A DNA stretch of 64,000 nt, taken from contig BCIV01000013.1 of the NCBI GenBank assembly GCA_001600055.1, positions 558,001 through 622,000 on the forward strand. The letters are read 5' to 3'. This document shows, in pieces, positions 56,524-64,000 of the stretch. Position 1 is the first letter of the stretch, and the number at the start of each line of letters is the position of its first letter. A program made the translations under genes and the position numbers. The DNA comes from Filobasidium wieringae. Lineage: Eukaryota > Basidiomycota > Tremellomycetes > Filobasidiales > Filobasidiaceae. The notes under the pieces are model-generated. The model saw nothing but the letters and a program-made list of their open reading frames with translations. It was not told the DNA's origin and made no database searches.

Positions 56524-57966
56524 ATGGCCTTACAAACAAGGAGACGTCTCCAACAAACACAAGAAATATTAAACGAGCTTCCTTTCAACAATACCACAAT
56601 GGCTGAACACTATTCACAGTTACCGCTACCGCCATCCCAATCCGAATCAGCACAAACCGCATCAGAGAGGGCACCATCAGATCGAAAGCCCCCCTATTTC
56701 AATATGCCAAGCCCAATCATAGGTACAATCAGATCGCCTGAACCCCGTACTACGCCAGGAGCAAAAGAATGGGGAAGAGACACCGAATCGGCGGGACGAC
56801 CGGCTTACATGGGAAAAAGGGACCAAGGTTATGGGGTACGACCACAACAATACTACAAAAATCAGCCCTACCCAGGTTATGGTCCTCCACCTCATAACCC
56901 GGCAAACTTCATGTTCAACAGAGAAAGAGAACAGCTGGGAAGAGGGTTCCACAACCATGAAGAACAGCGTCAGGACAGGGACTCACGAACTATACCACCA
57001 ATGGGGTCATATGCGGCAGTACCGGGGTTCTACCCCTATCCAACGGGAGGACCACCTCAACCGGGGGTGTACCGTAACTACAAACAGCCAATGGACCTCG
57101 CAACAATGCGCATGATCAACGACATTAAGAAGAGCTTCCTCGGAGAGCCCCCTATCTTCAGCGGACTAGCCGAACAAAACGTGGGGGACTGATTGGTCAC
57201 AGTCGAAGATCAGCTCTTAAGGTGGGGTATTACGGACGATAGGTACAAACTCGCACTGGCCACGGGATTACTATCGGGTAACGCAATGGCGTTATTCAGG
57301 ACCTGGACGGCGCAAGAAAGGGTGGATTGGCCTTCGTTTGTTGGGCGTATGAAAGGCTCGTTTAGTAGGCCGGCATCCTGGTTAACGGACAGAATGGAGC
57401 TTTGCAGTCTCAGACAGAGCTCCGGAACTGTCCACTCGTACTTGGACAACTTCAACAGGGCGTCCAACAGAATGACCCTAGGTCTATTGGAGGAGTTCAA
57501 GGCTATGGCGTTCCTTATGGGGCTTAGGCAGGCCATCAGAAACAAGGTGGTCAGTCGAGCGTCATTGAGGTCGGATAAGCCCGTATACATGTTCCAAGAC
57601 GTCGTGGATCTGGCGTTACAAGTGCAGTCGGTGTCTCCGCAGGCAGCAGCCCCTATCAGTCTTCCACCGGTACAGTCATCGAGGGCTAAAGGAAGACAGC
57701 CGATCAGTCTACACGTCACGGAGGAAGTTACGGACGATTACGAGCTTCCGGACAGTCCGGAGGCGGAGGATGAGCTTTTCGCGTTGGACGGGAAGAACAC
57801 CTTCCGGACAAGGGATCCTAGGGCCAAACCAATTCATGAGCCGTGTCCGTCATGTGGGAAAACAGGACACAAGGAAGACACGTGCATACAGAAGATGTCC
57901 AGGGATCTAGCGGAAATGAGACTACTCTTCCAGTCTAAGCAGGGAAAAGACGCAGGGTCCCAGTAA
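56524..57966 (+). pseudogene. Retrotransposon gag, split by one in-frame TGA at 57190
   Basis: A frame of 481 codons from ATG 56524 to TAA 57964-57966, open except for TGA at 57190-57192. The N-terminal part is Pro/Gln/Gly/Arg-rich. After the TGA the frame continues at once with capsid-like sequence (retrotransposon gag helices around DRMELCSLRQ). A single C-x2-C-x4-H-x4-C zinc knuckle (CPSCGKTGHKEDTC) follows near 57842. The interruption sits at a position where gag proteins of this group commonly have an aromatic residue. It may be a recent point mutation in this copy, a sequencing error, or read through. Confidence 0.85.
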
Positions 57967-60900
57967 ATGGCGTACTCGGACCCAGCATTAAACCTCAGCC
58001 ACCGCCGGATAGGCGAGTACGTTTTGCGGAGCCAGCTGGAAAAGAAGAGAAGGAAAACAAATCCCGTGTAGAGTGGTCACCGGAGCCGTCAGCGGGCTTC
58101 GGTGTTGTGGGGGTCGGGGGGCGCACAGCCTCCCGTCCGGAAGTGGTACGTTCAGTTTCCACAGCTTTGCCCAGAGGGGAACCAGCTCTAGATACCGCTG
58201 ATCAATGTTTAATACGTGATCACGGTTCAGAGTATGGTGGCAAAGTCAAAAACGTACTCCTCGATCTTAATGAAATCACTACAAACCCAGAACACATGTT
58301 CAACCAAACAGCCATTATCAATGGCAGCTCTGCCAAAGGCCTGTTGGACACGGGCTCTGGGGGTGATTTCGTTAGTGAATCTTGGGTACAACAAAACGAC
58401 ATCCCTCTACAGGATAGGGATACGTTTCAAATCAGGACCGCAGCGGGGGACATAGTCCGTCAAGGCAAACAAGCTCGGGTTATCCTGCAAACCAACACCA
58501 TCACAACCGAGCTGGTCCTCAAGGTCATACCACTCTCTTCGTACGACTTCATCCTTGGGCGTCCGTTTATTTCGGAACATGTCAGTCAAATAGACATGCG
58601 TTCAAAAACCATCACATACCGGGACGACATCCCCAAGAACAACCCCTTGCTGAAGGGTGACAAAATCGAGATCGTAACGCAACAGGAAATGGAGCGCATT
58701 ATCAACGACCAATCTGGTACCAACGACGTAGGCTTCGTTCACATATATCCTTCCAACGAAGAGGCGTATGACGTATGCGAAGTGGGCGACCCCGGGTTTC
58801 CATCCAAATTCGAAGGACCGGTACCGGGTTCGGTACAGGCCCAGGTCATCATCCAGCCGCAGAACCTGGCAAAAGGATCCTTTGGCACCGGGATGCAAGC
58901 AGTACTCGATAGGTATAGGGACCGCTTCAGAAAAGGTGTTCCACGGCCGGCACTGCCAACGGAAAATGATACAGCACAAGGAACAGCGGTGTCTTCTTCG
59001 TTACTGCAAACGGGGGATGCGCTTCCGCGTCGGGCCGTACCAAGGCCTATGTCTCCGGCTGTACTAGCAGAGTTGAAAGCGCAATTAGTACCCCTTCTGG
59101 ACAAAGGTTTCATACGTCCCTCGCGCTCGCCGTGGAGTTTGGCTGCGTTATTCGTAAAGAAGAAGGACGGATCATTCCGCATGTGTATCGATTACCGTGC
59201 TGTAAACGCAGTCACGCAGAAGGATTCTCACCCCTTGCCCCGTATTACGGAATGCCTGGACCAGTTGGGACGAGCCAAGGTCTTTAGCAAGATCGATTTA
59301 AGTTCTGGCTATCACCAAATACCGCTAGTACCGAACCAGTGCGCCAAGACGGCGTTCGTATGTAGGTACGGCCAGTTTGAGTGGACGGTCATGCCTTTTG
59401 GCTTAACCAACGCTCCGGGAGTCTTTCAACGGCATATGCAGCAGGTATTGGGTGACGCGGTCGATAAGTATGTCGTAGTATACCTGGATGACATACTGAT
59501 CTACTCGGAGTCTATGGAGGAGCACCTACAGCATGTTAACACGGTACTAGGGAGATTGAGGGATGCAGGCCTATGGCTCCACCCCAACAAGAGCGCTTTC
59601 GGCGCAGAGGGGATGGAGTTCGTGCGCCACTGGGTTTCTAAGGACGGAGTTCATGTACTGCAAGATAAGGTACAAGCGGTCAAGGAATGGCCAAGACCTG
59701 AGACAGTGCATGACGTGCGTTCTTTCTTGGGACTGGCTGGTTACTACCGAAGGTTCGGTAAACAGTTCGCAGCCACAACCGCGGTGCTGTATAACCTAAC
59801 TAAGGGCTCACGACGGCGCAACGACAACGTGGCGTGGACACCGGAGTGCGAAGCGGCGTTTGTACGCACAAAGGGAGAACTTTGTGAAGTGCCTGTGTTA
59901 GTACCTTTAAACGCGGAACTGCCGTTGCGAGTACGATGTGACGCATCCGGCCAGGCCATTGGAGGGGAGCTACAACAACTATGCAATGGAGAGTGGCACC
60001 CAGTAGCTTTCGAATCAAGGAAGCTCTCAGCCGCGGAGTTGAATTACCCCACACCCGAAAAGGAGTTACTCGCTATTATTTATTGCTGGAATAAGTGGGA
60101 ACATTATTTGAACGGTGCCAAGGATGTAACCATACAAAGTGACCACCATCCTCTACAGTTCTTACAAGGCAAAAAGAAGATTCCTGCTCGACTGGAAAGA
60201 TGGTTAGATTCCCTAGCGCTAATCACAGCAAAGATACAGTATCAGTCAGGGGAGACAATGACCGTGCCTGATTTACTATCAAGGCGGGCGGATTACATAC
60301 CATTGAACGAGGTATCAGTATCCCACGGGTTTCTACTAACAGATTGGCCGCTACTTGTCGGCAAGGACATCACAGCGAACAACGACTACCCCCCTAAAGC
60401 GGTGGAACTAGCGTTAACCAATAGGCGCTGGTTCCTCATCGCTGGAGGAGAACCCGTATTCCTGGAGGATAACGGGGTAGAACAAAGTCCTTTCATACGT
60501 TTCGTTGAGAGGGGGGATCTACTCGATATCTTACACAAGGATTTCGGCCATCAATCCGAGAAGGGTATGTTAAGTCTATTACACGGCCGAGGATGGTGGG
60601 TAGAGCACATCAAAGACGTGGAATCGTACATCAGAAGTTGTCCAGAATGCCAGGCGTACGGACGATCAAAAGGAAACCAGAACGTGGAACCAGCCAGGTC
60701 ACTACCGACCATCTCCAAACCGTTCTCAAGGTGGGGAATGGACTTCATAGACATGGGCAAATCTTTCACGGGCCATAAGTGGATTCTCACAATGATCGAT
60801 CATGCTACGGGTTGGGTAGAAGCGGTCGCCATGAAAACAGCCACTAAGGAACGGGTGGCGGACGTTATTTATGACTATATCGTAACTAACTACGGGGCTC

Positions 60901-62036
60901 CCGACGAGATCTTAACGGACAGAGGAGCCAACTTCCTTTCCTCCTACGTTACGGAGTTCATCAAACTCATGGACACCAAACGACTACGTACAGCCGCATA
61001 TCACCCACGGTCAAATGGGAAGACGGAGCGGCTAAACGGTATCCTTGAATCATTCATATTCCAAATGAATGATGGGGACAAAAGGGACTGGCCTAAGTAT
61101 CTTAGACCGGCTCTATTTGCAGTACGTACGAGGACCCACTCAACCACGGGCTGGTCACCATTCGAGCTAGTATACGGGGTCAAGCCAAAGCTACCTCTAG
61201 ACCAGCCGGACCTCTTCGCACCCTACATCCACGCACCTACATCAACGGAGCACCAGCAGCGAATACAGTCCCTGAAAGAAAAGCGGGACTTAGCGGCGGA
61301 ATCATCCAGGGTACAGAACGTAGTGGACGCAAGGAGGAGGGATCAGAACCTCGCAGCGAAGGAGTACGCAGCGGGTGATCTGGTCTGGGTATGGAACGAA
61401 CAACGTTTCAAAGGGGAAACTGCATGGTACGGCATGTACGTCGTAGTGAAAAGACTCGACCTCGGCGCATACATACTAGCGGAGCCCAGCGGCAAGGAAT
61501 TAGACGTACCAATAAACGCAAATCGTCTAAAGACAGCCGTTAGCCGTACAGGAAGCGCAGTAGCCGTATCGCACCCTAAACCCTCCAAAGAGAAGACCAA
61601 AGCGGGAGATGCAAGAGCAGAAGTAAGGCGTAGGGAAAACGCAAAACGTACGGAAGAGAGAAAGGGGGCCAAGGCCAGTATGGGAGCGGCGACGAAAACC
61701 GCGCAAACAACGTCGGGCGAAGGTATAGCTAGCGGGCCAATGGGCAGTGTGGGAGCGGCGACGAAAACCGCGCAAACAACGTCACATAAAGGTATAGCTA
61801 GCGGGCCAATGGGCAGTATGGGGACGGAGACGCAAACCGCACAAACAACGTCAGGCGGAAGTATGACTAGTGGGCCAACGGGCAGTATGGGAGCGGCAAA
61901 GACCACCGCGCAAACAACGTCTAGTACGGTGAGCGGTACTCCTACAGACCCTCCAACTAAAGTAGCCAGTAGAGGCGTCGAGGGGAACAAAACAATCACC
62001 CTACGTTTCAAACGACCACCCATAGCGCAAGCTTAA
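57939..62036 (+). CDS. Retrotransposon pol polyprotein (PR-RT-RH-IN)
   Basis: Frame -1 to gag, open from 57939 to TAA 62034-62036 (1365 codons). It has no ATG close to its start, consistent with expression by frameshifting. Domains in order: aspartic protease with LLDTGSGGDF (about 58343), reverse transcriptase with SKIDLSSGYHQI and the YLDD box (about 59478), RNase H with RCDASGQAIGG, integrase HHCC zinc module (H at FGHQSEKG to C at SCPECQ), and a catalytic D-D-E (GMDFID, LTDRGANF, NGKTERLNG). After integrase there is a GPY/F-like module (AWYGMYVVVKR), then a low-complexity tail with 23-residue repeats. No chromodomain was seen. All catalytic residues looked for are present. Confidence 0.96.
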   Translation, partial: AGKRRRVPVNGVLGPSIKPQPPPDRRVRFAEPAGKEEKENKSRVEWSPEPSAGFGVVGVGGRTASRPEVVRSVSTALPRGEPALDTADQCLIRDHGSEYGGKVKNVLLDLNEITTNPEHMFNQTAIINGSSAKGLLDTGSGGDFVSESWVQQNDIPLQDRDTFQIRTAAGDIVRQGKQARVILQTNTITTELVLKVIPLSSYDFILGRPFISEHVSQIDMRSKTITYRDDIPKNNPLLKGDKIEIVTQQEMERIINDQSGTNDVGFVHIYPSNEEAYDVCEVGDPGFPSKFEGPVPGSVQAQVIIQPQNLAKGSFGTGMQAVLDRYRDRFRKGVPRPALPTENDTAQGTAVSSSLLQTGDALPRRAVPRPMSPAVLAELKAQLVPLLDKGFIRPSRSPWSLAALFVKKKDGSFRMCIDYRAVNAVTQKDSHPLPRITECLDQLGRAKVFSKIDLSSGYHQIPLVPNQCAKTAFVCRYGQFEWTVMPFGLTNAPGVFQRHMQQVLGDAVDKYVVVYLDDILIYSESMEEHLQHVNTVLGRLRDAGLWLHPNKSAFGAEGMEFVRHWVSKDGVHVLQDKVQAVKEWPRPETVHDVRSFLGLAGYYRRFGKQFAATTAVLYNLTKGSRRRNDNVAWTPECEAAFVRTKGELCEVPVLVPLNAELPLRVRCDASGQAIGGELQQLCNGEWHPVAFESRKLSAAELNYPTPEKELLAIIYCWNKWEHYLNGAKDVTIQSDHHPLQFLQGKKKIPARLERWLDSLALITAKIQYQSGETMTVPDLLSRRADYIPLNEVSVSHGFLLTDWPLLVGKDITANNDYPPKAVELALTNRRWFLIAGGEPVFLEDNGVEQSPFIRFVERGDLLDILHKDFGHQSEKGMLSLLHGRGWWVEHIKDVESYIRSCPECQAYGRSKGNQNVEPARSLPTISKPFSRWGMDFIDMGKSFTGHKWILTMIDHATGWVEAVAMKTATKERVADVIYDYIVTNYGAPDEILTDRGANFLSSYVTEFIKLMDTKRLRTAAYHPRSNGKTERLNGILESFIFQMNDGDKRDWPKYLRPALFAVRTRTHSTTGWSPFELVYGVKPKLPLDQPDLFAPYIHAPTSTEHQQRIQSLKEKRDLAAESSRVQNVVDARRRDQNLAAKEYAAGDLVWVWNEQRFKGETAWYGMYVVVKRLDLGAYILAEPSGKELDVPINANRLKTAVSRTGSAVAVSHPKPSKEKTKAGDARAEVRRRENAKRTEERKGAKASMGAATKTAQTTSGEGIASGPMGSVGAATKTAQTTSHKGIASGPMGSMGTETQTAQTTSGGSMTSGPTGSMGAAKTTAQTTSSTVSGTPTDPPTKVASRGVEGNKTITLRFKRPPIAQA
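57942..57948 (+). promoter_or_regulatory. Probable -1 ribosomal frameshift site GGGAAAA
   Basis: G GGA AAA in the gag frame fits the X-XXY-YYZ rule. It lies between the last stop in the pol frame (57936-57938) and the gag stop (57964-57966), so it is inside the only window in which a -1 shift could join gag to pol. Downstream structure was not computed. Confidence 0.8.
61681..61920 (+). repeat. 69-bp tandem repeats in the pol C-terminal tail, about 3.5 copies
   Basis: Units begin near 61681, 61750, 61819 and 61888, exactly 69 bases apart, so each adds 23 residues in frame. The protein core is [AE]TKTAQTTS followed by a GIASGPMGS-type segment. Copies 1 and 2 are almost identical, and later ones diverge. 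Confidence 0.95.
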
Positions 62037-62048
62037 GGTGGTGGGTGG
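62035..62048 (+). other. Polypurine-like tract
   Basis: AAGGTGGTGGGTGG ends one base before the 3' LTR, the position of the plus-strand primer. It is purine-rich but interrupted by T. Confidence 0.55.
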
Positions 62049-62049
62049 T

Positions 62050-62158
62050 TGTCACGTGACTCGTTTGACGACCTATAAACATTCGAGAAAGACTCGTTTT
62101 CATCATGTATCTAATTAGAGAGAAAACAGCATATTCTTATCCTACTTGACGCCTGACA
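62050..62158 (+). repeat. 3' long terminal repeat, 109 bp
   Basis: 108 of 109 bases are the same as the 5' LTR. It is followed by CACT. Confidence 0.97.
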
Positions 62159-62796
62159 CACTCACCGCCTATGACCCCTGATACTGACACCCGGTTTGTC
62201 CCGCATGACGCTAAATTTAAACGAGATCGGATTTTACTCCCGTTTACACTACCGCGTGCTGGGGGCATGATACGGTGGCGGTGGCATTTGTGACGGGTCA
62301 TGGCTCTGTCTCAAATTTCATGTCACATTTCCACTCGAACAGTCTGTCAACCGCAATCTGGCCACATACGCTCATCATACAATCGCTTCTCAAGTCGACA
62401 GAACTCGTCGGGTCGGGGCGTCTCGTGGGATGGTAGCTCAGCGCTATGCTCGGAACTGATGACCTCGTGGGAACGCTCTCACGAGCGATGTGAAGCGTAC
62501 CTCTGACTGTCCTCAGTACCTGAAGATCCGGCCGGTTGGGTGAAGTCTCACATGCACAAGAAACTCCGTTGCGCCTAAACCTTGTTTGAACTTGGGAATC
62601 CACCTTTGGCGATGAGACTGCTTTTCCCTGACGCCCCAAATACCTTCATGATCGGATTGCAACTCTCGCTGGCGACGATTGATTCTGCCTGTCTTCTACC
62701 CTTTCACGATCCCATCACCGAATCGCAACTTTCGCTGGCGATAGTTGTTTCAGCGTATCCCTTAGACTTTATAGACGTTTGACTACAATCCTCAGC
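62159..62796. other. Intergenic upstream of the esterase gene
   Basis: No supported gene. Two imperfect copies of a 36-base segment start at 62653 and 62719 (28 of 36 bases the same, 66 apart), close to the start of the next gene. Confidence 0.5.
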
Positions 62797-64000
62797 ATGT
62801 ATCGAGAAACAACACGGCTACGATCTTTTATCGCTCTGGTCTTCCTCTTCACCTACATAGCTCAATCGCCCTGCGTCCTGGCCTTGCGACACCCTCCGGT
62901 AGGAAATGTCTGCACGGCAGAAGAGATTGCAAACGGGCAATGGGTGGTTCACAAACCTCTCACAACGCTGGACGAAATGAGAGCAAGATATGGGCTCTCC
63001 GTGAGTTGGCATCTCACTTTCCGTCCCTTACTCCGCGTAGTAGTACTGACATGTAACAACTACATGCATTCGTCCAGTCTACTGCCGTCACTCGATGTGA
63101 CCCTGTCGGTCCTAAAATTCAAAATCCAGAAGGAGGTCCAGATTATTACGACCCCGATGAAACGCTGGAACGTACTCTCGCAGTGGCATCTCCCGAACTG
63201 ATCCCTCGATCACCGGGATGCAAGGTGCTAAATCCAACGAGGGTACAACTGATCAAACGATTGTTGAGGAGTCGAAATGGGCTTATGTAAGTCGTGGCGC
63301 TTTGAGTGTGACTAGTGCTAGAGTAAGTGACTGACGTTTGTGTTCATATTTTCGATATACAGCCTCGTGGGGGATTCGCTGACCGAGCATCAGACCCAAA
63401 CCATCGCCAACTTCCTGCACCAATCTGACGAATTGGTCCATCAAGAATACAGTGGAATATGGGGTGCTAAATTCTGGCTCAATCCTGATCATCCTCTGAC
63501 CGATTCCCTCCTCCAAGAAGCCGGCGTAGCTCCGACCCGTTTGACCGTTCCCCTCGTTTCCTTCTGGAGGCATCATCATCTTCTCGACTGGTCCGAAAAG
63601 GCTGTCGTCTGGAAGGATGCGGGGTCGAGATACAAGCCAGACAAGGGAAGAGAGGATGGACCGGATTGGTTCTCACTCATGATCGACCAAGCGCATGGTC
63701 ATGATTTGATCAGGAACAAGCACGTTTTGGAAGAACCTACGTTCATGCTTCTGAACACTGGAGCGCACTTTGCCAGATTCGAATTGGGATGGAATTTGAC
63801 CGAGTCGGATTTCGCCAAAGCATTCGAGAAAACTGTAAATAACGATCGTGCAGGGAAAATTCTGGGAATTTGACTAACGGTTAGGCTCACCTTTCAGATC
63901 AAAAAAGTAGAAGACAAAGTGGCCGGTGCATCCATACCCATCTCCGCTACCTGGAGAACCATGGCCCCTGGACATATAGATTGCGATATTCAGTCGATCC
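62797..64000 (+). CDS. Secreted or membrane PC-esterase / TBL-like protein, 5' part
   Basis: Exons 62797-63000, 63078-63286, 63363-63834 and 63898 onward, running off the window. ATG 62797 begins a signal peptide or signal anchor (FIALVFLFTYIAQSPCVLAL). The GDS motif LVGDSLTEHQ, at about residue 140, and the layout C-x-x-x-x-x-G-x-W early in the chain (CTAEEIANGQW) match the PC-esterase/trichome birefringence-like family, which acetylates or deacetylates cell-wall polysaccharides. A later block near the window edge (SATWRTMAPGHIDC) would hold or precede the catalytic D-x-x-H region, which is outside the window. The capsule-type polysaccharide O-acetyl role is possible in tremellomycetes but not shown. 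Confidence 0.7.

Larger units (their letters stand above)
56286..62158 (+). mobile_element. Ty3/gypsy LTR retrotransposon, near complete, 5873 bp
   Basis: Bounded by two 109-base LTRs that differ at one base, with TGTCA/TGACA ends and CACT on both outer sides as a probable 4-base target duplication. The order is LTR, primer-binding site, gag with a zinc knuckle, pol (protease, reverse transcriptase, RNase H, integrase), polypurine-like tract, LTR. Integrase after RNase H places it in Ty3/gypsy. It is oriented the same way as the upstream transporter gene. Pol is unbroken over 1300 codons; gag carries one in-frame TGA. The near-identical LTRs indicate recent insertion. Confidence 0.97.

Noticed and set aside
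57210..57719. 169-codon minus-strand open frame in gag
   Set aside because: Antisense to the capsid region with no recognisable content.
61343..62023. 226-codon minus-strand open frame over the pol tail
   Set aside because: Shadow of the repeat-rich integrase tail; no independent support.
56286..62158. Endogenous virus rather than retrotransposon
   Set aside because: No envelope-type frame is present between pol and the 3' LTR; structure and domain order are those of a fungal Ty3/gypsy element.

Overview
This window looks like nuclear DNA of a basidiomycete yeast-like fungus, most likely a tremellomycete (Cryptococcus/Kwoniella-type). Genes are close together on both strands and cut by many introns of 50-90 bases with GT-AG ends. 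The proteins are eukaryotic housekeeping types (N-myristoyltransferase, eL32, DRS1, PGS1, OST3, a spliceosomal SLT11/RBM22 protein). There is one intron-containing nuclear tRNA and one Ty3/gypsy LTR retrotransposon. The lineage is inferred from gene structure and protein character; no database search was possible. One ambiguous base (n) lies at 25644.

Layout. 1-12.6 kb: the 3' part of a carnosine N-methyltransferase gene, a mitochondrial RsfS-like gene, an unresolved stretch (2.9-4.4 kb), a hypothetical gene, tRNA-Ala(UGC), a 10-exon gene for a protein of about 1000 residues that I do not recognise, a small Cys-rich protein and a LOG-family nucleotide hydrolase. 12.9-25 kb: NMT1 (15 exons, one of only 4 bases), a coiled-coil protein whose uninterrupted coding region sits behind a leader cut by five introns, SLT11, and a FUSC/ArAE_2-type membrane protein. 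25.8-34.4 kb: two small hypothetical genes, OST3, PGS1 and a PHD-JmjC histone demethylase. 35.7-48 kb: a ferric reductase, the DEAD-box helicase DRS1, a protein with what I read as a catalytically dead retropepsin-like fold, and an HSPA12-like Hsp70 protein. 49.3-56.2 kb: a coiled-coil protein, a single-pass membrane protein, RPL32 and a TPT/nucleotide-sugar transporter. 56.3-62.2 kb: the retrotransposon. 62.8 kb to the end: the start of a secreted PC-esterase/TBL-like gene.

How the parts relate. Most genes are independent housekeeping units, not a pathway cluster. Several pairs are divergent and share short intergenic promoters (LOG/NMT1, coiled-coil gene/SLT11, OST3/PGS1). The unusual features concern RNA processing and mobile DNA: three GC-AG introns in two adjacent genes, a 4-base microexon, a serial leader of near-equal untranslated exons lacking ATG, and a young retrotransposon with 109-base LTRs, a canonical -1 slippery heptamer at the gag-pol overlap and a nonsense codon in gag.

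Exon models were made by eye from splice consensus, open frame and family expectation. Where the summed exons give a whole number of codons I say so. Coordinates given as approximate are not resolved to the base.
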